From positions 19,811,934 to 19,875,933 of the forward strand of contig NC_045138.2 of the NCBI RefSeq assembly GCF_008831285.2: DNA of 64,000 nt, read 5' to 3'. The translations under genes and the position numbers were made by a program. Below the pieces are notes generated by a model. That model made no database searches and had not been told where the DNA came from. It was given only the letters and a program-made list of their open reading frames with translations. This stretch comes from Nymphaea colorata (lineage: Eukaryota > Streptophyta > Magnoliopsida > Nymphaeales > Nymphaeaceae). This document shows positions 48,695-61,159 of this stretch, one piece after another; the first letter of the stretch is position 1; every line of letters begins with the position of its first letter.

Positions 48695-50526
48695 ATGTCA
48701 TTTATACAAAAATTGGAGTGTCTAAAGTAAAAGTTAGCACCTTTTCCAACTTTTACCACTACTATACTACAATGGGTCTCTCCAATTATCTTGGCATTTT
48801 GTGTATAATATGCGATTTCTGGCTTGTAATGCTCACGTTTGATTTGCTGAAAAATGGATAACACTATTCCTATGCTTGGCATAATTGGTCTTGTGGATTC
48901 ATGTCTGTCTTCTCCTGGACGCCTCATTCTATAGCACATGTTAAAATCTTAGTTTGTTCTTTGAATTGCTACATATCGCCTGAAAATTATAGGATTTAAG
49001 GAGCTGATGTTTTGTATTTCTTAAATGTCTACTTAATGAGCTTATTGCTAACAAGAGGTTTGTATACCTAGCTAGGTGAATTCGTTGGGACATTCAAACT
49101 GAAGGAAGTTGCATGCACACAGGTGCCTATTTTGGACCTCGTGTTATCTGTTACGAATCTGCTTATCTGAAGCTTGTAACGGAAAACGAAGAAATAATTC
49201 ATTTTCTAGTTTTGGTGATTGCTGTTTTATCTACGTACGACAGAGTTAATCATTATGAACTTGAATTATTTGCCTTTTCTTGTGGGCCTAATTACTTTTG
49301 ACTTAGTTTTATGGAACAGCAGAACCGAGGCGAGGATAAGATACCAAGAGGAGGCAATAACAACTAGCCGTTGAATATGTAAAGTAGAGAAGATAGCTTC
49401 TAACGGCTCCTTTTTCTTCCCCCACTTTTGACTTTTCCCAAAACCTAGGGACCAGAATCCTGAGGCTGTTGCGAGTGGCTTGCAGCCTTTTACCTGGGAT
49501 TCCATAAGTGAATGAAGCAATGAATGGACGTAGAAGAAAGATATGCGTCGAGAAATTCGAGAAAGAATTCCCTAAGTCGGAGAACTGAAGAAGGTCGGTA
49601 GTCCCATTACTGGAAAAATTATTGTGCTGGTTAGATTGAGTGAAGGCCTTTAAATTAAAGGAGTGCAGGCGTTCCAAAGCTGGGACGCATTCGCTAGCAG
49701 GCTTGGGTCTACTGGCTTTTCGGTGTCAGGTTGAATACCTTGAGTCAAATTTCGACCCTGGTACAACCATTGAAAAAAACCCTACCATTTTTAGGGTTGC
49801 TTATGAAACGGTTGCCAACTTGTAGGTTATTAATATTATATTAATTGTCTGGCTGCCCCTTCTGTCTCAAAACGGCTGCCCTTTTTCCTCTTCAGATTAA
49901 GCGACCGCCAGTTAAACCCTCCTCTTGCAGTAACAGTAACCACTTAAACCCTCCACTTGTTGGAATCATTGGTTAAAATAAAAAATGGGCAGCCCTTGGT
50001 GCTGGAGTTTTTTTGTCCACATAACGAAAACAACTAAAATGCTAGACGCCACCTATGTAGGTATCTGATTCTTTTCCCCGTGAAACTGCTAATATTTAGT
50101 CATTTTCTGTGAAACATAAGCGAAAAGCTTTGTTGTTCCATCAATTGAGAGAGCATCGCTGATCCCAAGGTAAATCAAGCGTGCTTTTCCCTGTGAAATG
50201 GTGAAAAACTAGAAAGAGTAGAAAAGAAAACCAATTACTGTGATTTTAGAAATTGTAACCTCAAAGAAGGAACTTTTAGCCACAAACTGGGCCCCTTAAG
50301 CAAATGGGGATCAGCTGGCAATTTTAGAGGTTGCAATATTCTCAAGACGCTTCTCTCACAAACTAACATCGAGTAGAAAACATACAGTACTACTATTCCA
50401 GATCTTCAATTCGATACAGAAGTCACCCGTGCGTGATAACAATCTAAGATTATTGAATATAGACGACACATGACGAAAAAACTTGCGGTTGCGGGACTCC
50501 AAATCTGCAGGAACTAGTATATCCAG
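48695..50526. other. Convergent intergenic region between the E2 and LRR pseudokinase genes
   Basis: Both flanking genes end here, so their 3' UTRs and poly(A) sites fall in this 1.8 kb. No gene was recognised. The longest frame (49309-49677, minus, 122 codons) shows no motif or composition typical of coding sequence. Confidence 0.5.
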
Positions 50527-53500
50527 TTACTGCAAGGAAACCGGCGACCCATCACTTCTTGATGCCTCCTGAATTTGAGCAGCAAACTGCAAGTTCCACA
50601 AAACATCTTCAACTGAAGGCCGCTCTGTAGGTTCTTCAGATAAGCATCTAACGCCTATCTCCATTACTGTTCTTAGTGACTGCTCTGAGCAGGCATCTCT
50701 GATGGGTGGATCAACCGTGCTTCTCAGACCGGCTTGGTCACCTGTTACGCTCGTAAGCACCTGCACAGTAACAAGAGAAAATGGTGATCGAACATATAGG
50801 TCATTAGCTAAATTTGTCATGCCTTCAAGAAATAATAACATGCTTTCATGAAATAGTAACGTGCTGGAAAGTGCCCAGGGAACATTTAAGGGTCCTTTCA
50901 AGGTATACATCAAGTGGTGGGAAGCTAAAGAAAAAGACAATAGCCAGCTTGTGTTAACTTGAGAAATTGATTTGTAGCAGAAAGCAGTTCATGCAGATGC
51001 AAAAGGGAAGTAGGTAGTGGGGAATTTGGATTTATAGGTATCTCACGAGTGATATACATTTTAAAAGTAGGTTCAAGATCCTCATCAAACCAACCAAGAA
51101 AAAACACTCAGCAGGTGCTTGTCCCTAGCTATTGGTTAATTCCAAAAAGGAACTTTGTCCCATTCTATTTATGGAGACCTTTACTGATGATTAAGTGCAA
51201 CTTGGAAGCTGCTATTATTGTTTTCCTTTACAATTAGACTAAAAATGGGAGGGTCCCGGTAGGAATTTGCAGGATGGTACAACTGATCACAATTCACAAT
51301 TCAAAGGTTGTTCATTCAATCGTTTTTTTTGGAAATTCAGGATTCAATAATTGATCTCTCTCTTTCTCTCTCTCCCCCTACACTGCAAATTAGCTGACAC
51401 TTGTTTTCATGTCATGCATTTGGAATTTTTCTCAAACATATCTGCAAAAGAGGGGTTTCTTGTCTTCTTGTTGCTTAGTTTTTTATTTATCGATTCCCAT
51501 TTGCATTTTATATTCTGCCTAATGAAATGGAAAGCTGATAGACAACAAATATTGACTATAATAATCGAATTTATTATAATGCAAGTCAGTCAGTCGATAT
51601 ACCGAAGGACACTTAACACAACTAGCCTTTACCTGATCTTTCGCCACTTTTAACTCAACGGGTGATGAAATGGCTCTTCCTGTAACGATTTCGAGCAGGA
51701 TAACACCAAAGTCGTAAATGTCAATCTTATCCTTTTGCTTGTTCCTGAATGGTGATGCAAGCAGAGAATTAGTAGTTTATTGCCTACAGTCATACGTAAA
51801 CAAGACAGCATATTCCATTACAAATTAAGTCTGAAAGTTCAAGAGGAAAATCAAATATATAACAAAGCTTAGAAAACACTAACGATGCAAAGCTCCAATA
51901 AAATATAACAGAAACAAGCATAATATTATGAAAGAATCTACAAAAGAATTAAGAGTGACAATTGCAATAAGCAGTCAAGATAACTATCATTCAGGAAACG
52001 AGACATGTATCTTCCAAGAACAAGCTGAAATAAACAGACTATGAGCAAGTAAAATAGGCAGCAACAAGCACATTGACAGGGTTAAGAATACTTAATTTCC
52101 GACAAGTAATGGGACATTTAGCACACAGTACATCAAAAGGTTGTCCACCTTTCCTGCATTGTAAATCAAAATTTATAGAAAGAGAACTTTCCTACCTAAC
52201 GGCATTAGCTTCTTTTGATCCATGTGAAAGAAATCCCGTGGCCACCTGTGGCAGAGTACTGTGTGAGGCCAACCGAGGCTAAAATTTATTTGGTTCCGAA
52301 GGAACAATAAAATTCCACAGGAAGGTGCATGACAAAGCAATTCAGAATAAAATCATCTTTTATGGCATTACCTCCTTTCTTGTGTTTTCCACCAATACAG
52401 GCAGATTGTAACTGCTAATTTTTGCAACAAGGTTTTGATCTAAAAGTATGTTTGTGGCTTTCAGTTCGTTTCCAAGAATTCCTGGTACAACTCCATTGTG
52501 CAAAAACTGCAAACCCTTCATTATGCTGACTGCAGTCGATATTCTTTGGGTCCAATTAAGGTTTCCTCCTGCTTTTCCATGATAAAGAAAAAGAATATTT
52601 TAGAAAGAAAATTTTCCATGAATATGTTCCCCACAGAGAAAATTGTGTCTTTTTATTTGCCCCTTTTAATTAAACAACCAACAAAGAGAGAAAGAAAAGG
52701 AAGCAACTGATGGTAATACCAGAAATATTCTCTCTGAGCGTCCCGTTGGACACATATTCAAACACCAAAAAGAGACGGCTGATGCTAGAGTCATCAAGAT
52801 AATATTCAAAGCAATGTCCAAGAGCACTGACTAAATGATGGTGCCTGAGTTTTGAAACTAGTTCGACAAGGTTTGTGAAATTGTGGGCATTCTGCTTCTT
52901 TTTCACCTTCACGCATCTGATGGCCACCATAGAACCATTTCTTAATCTACCGCGATATATCTGAGACATCATGGGAACCAGAAAATTATTCGTTAAGAAG
53001 AGCTATTTCAGTTTACCATGAACTTATCTTTATCATTTTCTTTTTCTTTTCCTTTGGTCAAAAGATTCTATCATCTCGTAGACAAACCGCATTTTGAAAC
53101 ACAGAACAGAAAGTGTAATGAGACACAGGCCATGACATACCGGTCCCAGTGCTCCTTCACCCATAAGACAAGATGGTTCAAAGTTGTTAGTCGCTTCTTC
53201 AAGTTCCTCCAGTGCAAACGTTCGATATGGTGGAAGTGCAAGAGCTCCTAACTTCATTGTCTGAGTTATATACCCTACCAGTACAAGAAGATGCATGCCA
53301 AAGTTATGTGACCACAAACAACCAAGATCCTCAAAACATGGAAAGAAACCAGTAAATCGAAAATAAAAAAGAGAGTAATTTATGAATAAGAAGCACATAA
53401 AAAATGGAACGACAGGATAACTTACTTGCATTGGTAAGAAGCTTTGAGGAGAGATCAGCTGTGACTGTTTCTGCAACTAGCCTTCTTGGAGGTTTCATCA

Positions 53501-54812
53501 CAGCGCTTCTGGTCCTTGATCTTCTAAGAAGCACACAAAGCAAGACAGTGGAAAGAGCGATAGCTAAAAGAAGACCCCCCAATATACCTAATGCGATTTC
53601 CATCTTCCGAGGTGCTTCCTTCTTTTTGTTAGCCAACGACAAGCCTACAGCTAATGCTTCAGTCCTGCAGAATGCGTATGGGTGCTGGTTCTGGCTCTCA
53701 CTGGATAAACAATTCCTTCCATAAAAGAAAACTCCATTCTGCAAGTTGGAAACTAGGCAGCTAGGCAAACTTCCTGTTAAAAGATTCGAAGACAAATCCA
53801 CATTCTCAAGCCTAGAATTGCAAGACATGTTTTCTGCAAGTATCCCAGTTAACCTGTTGCCAGAAATGTTCAGATGACGCATGGCAGGCAACGAAAGCAG
53901 ATCAGGCAAGAACGGCCCCCCAAACCGATTGGAAGATATGTCTAGTGTCTGCAATTGATAACAAGAACTAATGGAAGACGGGATTCCTGAGGCAAATTTA
54001 TTATTCCTCAGTACAAGAACGACCAGCTCATTACCAATCTCAGGAAACTGCGGTCCGAAATAGTTGTCAGCCAAATTCAGCACTTGCAGATTTGTCAAAC
54101 TGCTAAGGTCAGGCACTTTCCCATATAAAAAGTTGCTGGACAGATCCAAAATCCGGACATTCTCCAGTGAACTTAAAGAAGAGGGTAGGGACCCATTGAG
54201 GAAATTGTTCCGCAAACTCAGAACAGCCAAGACAGGAAGCATGGTTAGAGACTCGGGCACAGCGCCACTGAACATGTTAGAATCAAGTATAACAGTCTGA
54301 AGGTTTTTGAGCAAAGAAATCTCCTCCGGTATGCGACCATAAAAGAAATTTGAGCTAATGTTAAGAATTTCCAGGGAAGATAAATGAGCAACCTGGGCTG
54401 GAAGAGGGCCCCAAAGACCAAGGGAAGTCAAGGTAAGAACCTTTAGATTTGGAAGTCTGGCAAGAGTAGTGAAGAAGGAAGGCGCAGAGAATGATCTCAA
54501 TAGCTTGAAATCTGAAGCAGTAAAATTTGTGGAGTTCGACTTTAGTGCAGGAGGCGGGGGGTCTCTGTTACCCGTGATATGCAGCTGAGTAATGCTATCT
54601 TCGTAGCAGACGATGGTTAGAGTTTGGGAAGGCTCGATGCTGCAGAAGTCTGTCGAGATGTTCCATGGTTGCAATGCTTGTGGAAGCCCCAAAAGTCCTT
54701 TGATCCTCAGCAGCGTTTGAGATTGTGATGATTGTAGTTGCTGAGTAGAAGGAAGGTAGAATAAAGCGATGATCACCCAAATGAGGAATGGTGCCATTTT
54801 GGTCATCATCAT
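50527..54812 (-). CDS. LRR receptor-like pseudokinase (At3g03770 group)
   Basis: Single-pass receptor-like protein of the plasma membrane; the group is annotated as inactive kinase and its ligands are mostly unknown. Seven exons: 54812-53426, 53274-53141, 52960-52720, 52568-52372, 52245-52196, 51744-51633, 50760-50527; 2355 nt, 784 aa. Signal peptide about 1-25; N-terminal capping region with Cys pair; about ten LRRs (residues 105-370, units like LEILNISSNFFYGRIPEEIS); membrane helix 404-429 (ALGILGGLLLAIALSTVLLC) then RRSRTR; kinase-like domain about 490-770. Catalytic residues are lost: the VAIK Lys is Arg522 (VAIRCVK), HRD is GNE (620-622) and DFG is SYN (640-642). The 50-nt exon 5 was found by phase: it exactly bridges exons 4 and 6. 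Start could be any of the clustered Mets (1, 2, 3 or 6). Confidence 0.92.
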
Positions 54813-56950
54813 AAGCTGGACGCAAGAAAATATCTCCTTTTCACTCTCTCATTAGTCTGAAACTTCACAAACAAAAGAAACCACCCGATGATGATCACCC
54901 CACATGGAGTTCTGCTAAGCTGCGGTTGTCAACAGCAAGCCGAGAGCAAGAAACCTCTCTCCCTTTCTCTCTATCTCTATCCGGCCAGCTTCGCAAGGCA
55001 AAAGAAAACCACCAGTCTCAAAAAGTGATTGACAAACTTCTAAAAGGTTCGCACAAGTCGTCGGATGATCATAACGGACTTCAAAGCCCTCTCATGAAGC
55101 AGTGGAGTGGCCCTTGCAGATCACTGCAACTCTGCTGTTTACCCAATACTTCGAAGTTAGAGGCTTGAACCAACGGAAAAGAAAGGTGTACCATGCCTGT
55201 AAAAGGAAAAGCATTTTATATTTTGTGGGAGAGGGGCCACCCAGGCCAGGCACCATCACCTAGCAAAGCTTATAAAAGAAACATTTCCTTGTGAACCGAT
55301 CTAGAGACAAGAGATCCAGCTGGGAGTATTTTGTCAGATGCCCCTCATGCAATTAGTGTTACTCTGACCGGGACTCGTGAACAGTGCAGAATTGAAGATT
55401 TGGAAATACCATCAATGTCCCCACCATTAATCTGTAAGTTTCAATCTCGTTAGTGGTCATCACCATCAAAGAAACTTCTCTCGGGGTGTATCTTATAATT
55501 GTTTAACATCTGTCCGCTGCGTAGTCCCGTCTACTGGAAGGCAACCGAAGGTTACTTTCTTCTTGGATTTCAACCAGAACTTAGAAGAGTTACTGGTTCA
55601 TTTCATCCCTTTTACTGTTATCTGCGAATTAAGTCTTCGGATGCAGTTCATTTGCAACATTTTGCCAAGAAGATTTGCAAGTTAATGGGAAGGCACAGGT
55701 TTGGTTCGCTTCATATCGGAAACCTGTTTAAAGCAGTTTACTATTTTACAATCAAAATCAAAAGAAGGGGCTTACCTTATCTACTTCCATGGAACTCAAA
55801 TGGCCCACAGATCACCAAAAGGCCAGACGATAAAATTTCTTGGCGTGCTTCCAAAGCCAAGAGCTTTCTCGTTTAGGCCACACGCAGACAATGGGCTCCC
55901 CTGCATTGGGGTATTTCCTCCATGATCAAACCACCAACGTGGTTCTGTTGCTTGGTCCAAGCGGTGGATTGAAGAATCAGGAGCAGGACGTCGATGTCCG
56001 AAGCGCTCTAGCAGGACCATGCAAGCGAACAAATCGACCTGTTTGTTTCTCACTCTTTTCGAAGAGAAGCAAAGCGAGAGCGCCCTCAAATTCAGTCCAC
56101 AACGATCTCTCTGAATAATCTTTCCTTTTCAATCATGCCAATAAGTGCTTCAGGATTGCTGCTTGTCCGATGCTTCACACACCAGTGGACAAAAGGGAAA
56201 AGAAAACTACGTGAGTATAACTTTGAGAAAAGCAGCTTCTTTTCTCCATGAAAAGAGCAAACGAAATTTCCATCCAACCACCAAAACCAACGTGCGCAAC
56301 ACTACGTTTGGGGCTCATCTTCTTCATAATTTCATTAGAAGCACAGAATCAACCAAGAAACCCCCATTTTCCTGCATTCAAATACTCCCCCCATCCAAGC
56401 AAGGAAACGACACAAAATCTCGCTTCTTTAGTCACGAGAAGCGCAGGAAACACAAAGCCCCACACTCTTATGATCCCATCACTCACGAGATAGAAAAAGA
56501 AGCGTAAGAACAAAAGAGCAGCAGTAAGGAGCCGACAAAATCGTACCTTAGTTTCTCTTTCCCACTAGCCTCTGATGACGACGTCAGAGCGCACACAGCA
56601 GAGACGGAACGCGGGGCAAAGAATCGCTTCTTCTCTGTCTCTCTCTCTCTCTCTCGCGTCTACACCTTTTCTTCTACCTCTCCGTGGCCATCCCCACCGA
56701 AGGAGAAGAGCGAAAAGCAAGATTCTGATCTCGTCCCGCCCTTCTTTATTCCTCTGAGAGCGGTCCATCTCCGCACTTCCTCTCGCCACGAATGAAAGTG
56801 GAGAAAAAGAAAGCTACGGTTTTCTGCTTTCCACTTCTCTGCATGAGCGACCGAGCGACCGAGCGCGCGGCGAGAGAGAGAAGCCCGGTGAGGTGAAACC
56901 AGTCGCTTTCACGCTTCCGCTTTCGCGGTGAAAAGGAATGAATTCTCCGG
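54813..56950 (-). promoter_or_regulatory. Upstream region of the LRR pseudokinase gene with a likely 5'-UTR intron
   Basis: Three bases before the first ATG is an acceptor-like gcgtccag|ctt (54816). A GC-rich, (GA)n-containing, leader-like block at about 56548-56800 ends in a donor-like ctaag|gtacga (56546). The simplest reading is a non-coding first exon at about 56548-56800 and a 1.7-kb 5'-UTR intron. Inferred from splice-like signals and base composition only. Open frames at 55499-56118 have no recognisable features. Confidence 0.4.
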
Positions 56951-59900
56951 AAAAGGCAAGAAATTAGAGGCTCTGTAGCTACCAAATTTCTGGAAAAGGC
57001 GGGAACGTCCGAGAAAAACAGGGTTCCTCATGAGTTGGCGGTTGCTTTTCTATTCTTTTGTCTTTAATTTCCCTTTTGAAAGAGGTCGCCTTCGCTTTCT
57101 CTGCAACTCGCCACCTTCGTCTCCACCTGTGGCGACATTTTTACGTTGGCATTCCTTTCAGCTCGTAAAGAGGAAAGGTTGGGTGCGCTCGCCCCGTGCC
57201 GTAAGTCGCGAGCAACCAGCGGTAAGCAAATAGCCTCCGAGAAGGAACTGAACTCGCTTTCCAGTTTCCTCTTCTGAGAATCTGGCCATTAATTCTCTCC
57301 TTCTCACTCGCACTGCTCTAAGCGAATTCATTCTTAGTTCGTCATTCATTCTTGCACTTTACTTCAACGCCGTAAATGTCTGGAAATAAAATCTAATCAG
57401 CCAAATCCATAGTTTTATTAGAATATAAATGAAATTAGTTCAATTGAACGACAGGAAGTTAACAGACTATCTTTAGGCGGGGAGCAAAAAAATTTTTTGT
57501 GAGGATGACCAAGAATTTTTCATGGATAGCAGAATCAAAGTTTTTAAATTGTGACTATTGCCACAATAATTTTTTCAAATTTTTTATATAAACCCAGTAA
57601 TTTTTTTTAATATATATATATATATATATATTAAGGTGAGATAAAGGGCTCATGTAGGCCCTACCTGGCTTTGCCTAAATCATGAAACGACCTAAAGAAC
57701 TCCATTTTCATGTCTTCAATCTTTTAAGGTCTCAAAGAACTCCATTTTCATGTCTTCAATCTTTTAAGAGAGACCTGAGTAAGATACGATACACTTTTCA
57801 ATTTAAATGTCATGATCTCACCTTTTACTACGACCCCATAACTTACTTTTTATAGGCCATTTGTTCGACTAGCTATGTTTCTTGAGGTCAAATTAATTGA
57901 ATGCTTCAAAATAGTTCTTATGTTTATCTTTTAAACAAAAATATTTAAAAGCAAACATTAAATCACTTTTAATTTTTACAGTTAGCAAACACATTTTATG
58001 GGGGTTGATGCAATGGATGGGTTAGGTGTTGTAGGCAGTCAATATTGTTTTGAGTTCTTCAAGTGTCTGACTTCACACGAGAAGACGTTGATATACAAGT
58101 TAAAACATATTAAATGTGCCACCTCAAAGCATCCAAAGCAATCTTGATATCTTACGAGTAATGAGGAAAATGATGGAAGTTTGAAACAGGAAATTGAAAT
58201 ATTTTTTTCTTCTTCACTCAAGGACTAAGTTCTATATCAGAAATCAATGAATTTCTATCAAACGGTAACAAAGCTGATGACATTATAGGCTAGGGACGAA
58301 CTCGGCCCAACCCGGGCAAAAAGAACTTAAAAGGTAAGCACCCATTTGTTAATTTTGAAAAATTGAAAGGTGTTTTGTTATTTAACTATATTATGCAATT
58401 TTCTATATTTTTTTTCAAAAAAATCCCAACTTTCATTTCTGACTTACAATTCACCTTCAAACTTCGACAACTCGTTAATGAAATATGTCTCTCCATAGTT
58501 CCTGCCAATTCCTCATAATTGTTGGTTGGTGGCAGGTGCTTTCAAGTTTTAGGTTTATTGCTCATAGAATATTATTAGTGCAGCATGGGCAATCTGTGTT
58601 TCAAGTAATTTGCCAGATAAGTCTGGTATTTTTTTAATTATTAAGATAAACATGTAATTTCTTTTGGGTAGGTGAGTGAGAGGATTACAACGCATCACTA
58701 AAAAAAAAAAACCCAAAGAGAAGGTTTGGCATTATGAACTTGGTGAGTGTTTCATGAATCTATCTTAAAATTGAAGTAGTTTCATTTTGACACATCTTTG
58801 ACATCAGGGACACTTTGTGAATGTCTCGTGAATCTGTCTTCAAAATTGGGACATGTTTATTAGACATTAAAACTATCATTCCATGAACCTATTATAGTAT
58901 TGAGGATAAATTCATGGAACACTCACCTTCTTGGTTCGAAATGATGTCTTAGGAGATGTTAGGGAACAGATGCATCTGACCAAAAAATTGGTTAGGTTAG
59001 TTGGACACTTCAAAAGGTATCCCATGAATCTGCTCCACGTTTTTTGATAAATATATGAAATAGTAACACATTGTTATTAATCCAAATATTCCCTTAGGGC
59101 CAACATTTCGTTGTGATCTGGTCACTTTTATGTTCTTCTAAGTTTTGTATCAGTTCTTATTTTGATCCTAAAAAAAGACAGCGGGGTTTCAAATTTTTTT
59201 GGGAGCTTTTTTGCTATTAGTTTGCCGTGGATCTTAATTATCGAATACATTACAAATCTAAAATACGAAATGAAATAAATACTATAAGTAGTATGTGTGT
59301 CCCTTTGTCGGCGATCTTTCTTAGTTGGTAGTTTTTTTTTTTTTTTTTTGGAGTTGCAAAATTAAACAAAACATGGCATCAACGGGAATCTAATTAATTG
59401 AGTGCTCAAGATTGTCATCTGAGAACTGTTTGAATAATGATGAAAAATGCTCTAAGCGAAATGTCTTGAGGCTTAATGAGGTGTTTGACAAAAAGAACAT
59501 TGTGGTACTGAAGCACATGTTTTTACAATATATAATTTAAAGCCCCATACTTTTGTTTTAGAAAGATTATATGATTATATATGGATATCGTTAATTTCTA
59601 TGCCAGGATTAAATGTTGATATAATCATACTATTTTTTCTGAGGTAAAAATATGATATTCTTGAAACACATTATGTGAATAAGTATTCTAAGAATACAAT
59701 GTACTTCTTATGAAAGCCCTCTAGCACTGCAACAAAAAATTTGAAAGAAATTATGAGAAATTCAAAAGAGATGGTGTTACTTTCTATTGTGTTTGCATGA
59801 TGATGGTACAAACAAGTATTTATGAGGCATCATTACTAGAATGGACTATAAATGTGAAAGACTAACTAAAATCACACTTTCTGATATGAAGTGTTCCACA

Positions 59901-60026
59901 AATCTGTTTTATTTTTTGAAGCAAATTCATGATAACAGTGCGTATCCTTTAATTGTGCTGCATATGCAACATAAGATTATGGAAAGTACCCAAGTTAGTA
60001 GTATTTGATGAACTTGCTAGACTTAA
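56951..60026. other. Gene-free A+T-rich spacer
   Basis: No gene seen. 57000-57340 is G+C-richer than the rest but contains only short frames. (TA)n lies at about 57611-57632. An inverted relative of the 7630 GC-rich segment lies at about 57640-57680. Confidence 0.5.
57691..57770. repeat. 40-bp tandem duplication
   Basis: Copies 57691-57730 and 57731-57770 are near-identical (aaagaactccattttcatgt then cttcaatcttttaag). Confidence 0.9.
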
Positions 60027-60497
60027 CCAAAACCATGCATTAGATATCCAACATTTAGCTTATTTGAACCTCAAAATTTTATTTTACCTTTCTAACTAAA
60101 TGTATCTAGCTACAAGGGGTTGTTTGGCAATAGTAACACTCTGTTACTATATCATAAACTTACCCCATTTGATGGTAACAATATGTTTATGTTGCCAAAC
60201 AGCCTCTTTGATGAAAATAACTATGGTAGATCTAAAAAAGTTGAAAATTCATAGAGAAAAGTAAGCAAACAATTAAGCAAACAATTAGGGTTTAGGGTTC
60301 ACCAAAACCATGCGTTGAATATCAAACATTTTGTCTCTCTGAACCTCAAAATTTTATGTGACCTTTTTAGCCAAGTATATCTAGTTACAATAAACTTTCT
60401 CCATTTGATGGTGATAATATGTTTTTGTTACCAAACGGCCTCTTTGATGAACATAACTACAGTGAAAATTCATAGAGAAAAGTAAGCAAACAATTAA
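60027..60497. repeat. Diverged tandem duplication, about 260 and 200 bp
   Basis: Copy A (60027-60288) and copy B (60300-60497) share ccaaaaccatgc, cctcaaaattttat, ccatttgatggt, cctctttgatgaa and the end agagaaaagtaagcaaacaa. Copy B lacks a segment present in A (about 60115-60153) and has many substitutions. Confidence 0.8.
60118..60204. mobile_element. Small MITE-like hairpin
   Basis: Inverted ends ggttgtttggcaa (60118-60130) and ttgccaaacagcc (60192-60204), one mismatch in 13, enclosing 61 bp without coding capacity. The ttgtttggcaa type of end is common in plant hAT-like MITEs. Copy B of the surrounding duplication keeps only the right end. Confidence 0.4.
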
Positions 60498-61123
60498 GTG
60501 GAAAAATCATCATTAATGATTTGCCAAACCAATTGTAGCAACATCTTAATACGGATCTATGGAACCAAAGTCCAATATGACTCAATGCCCTAAAAAAAAG
60601 AGAATCCAAGATCATTTTGAGTTCAATTTCCGATGAAGTGCTCAAAAGTGAGCCCAAAGGCATCTTGGGTCCACCCTTTGAACGTGGGTCACTAAATTTC
60701 TTCATTCAAACTCTGCCCAAATCTTGTGGATCCCAAGACTCCAAGTGGGTCAGATATGGCACGAGAGCGTTTGTCATATTTTCTTTGTACTTTGTCCCAT
60801 TGCCACTATTAACTCGACTGTACTTAGCTGTCTCGGATCCGAATAATTGGGGGCTTGAATAGACCAGGGTCCACTGGGTTGTTCATTTATGCAAAGGGAG
60901 CTTGTGTTATAAAATACGGGTACGAGTACGGGCAGGACCCGATCGGACGAATGCGAGTATTATTGCATTAGATCATTTTAATATGTAATTCGAATCAATG
61001 TTGTCATAATCAGCCTGAATTGGCCTATCCGAATTGAATCGGTCTGGGGCCAATCTAAGAGCACCACTTGTCAAGTTTTCATTATTTTAAACTAATTTGA
61101 ATATTCACTTCATTTATTTTTTG

Positions 61124-61159
<36 letters not shown>

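Noticed and set aside
49309-49677. 122-codon open frame, minus strand, between the E2 and LRR genes
   Set aside because: No motif, no splice context and no recognisable family; frames of this length arise by chance in this composition.
51746-52371. Direct splice of LRR kinase exon at 52372 to the exon at 51744
   Set aside because: The phases do not match and would give a stop within a few codons; the 50-nt exon at 52196-52245 restores the frame exactly.
55499-56118. Overlapping frames of 74-125 codons upstream of the LRR gene
   Set aside because: Both strands are open in several frames with no family features, and the region fits a 5'-UTR intron.
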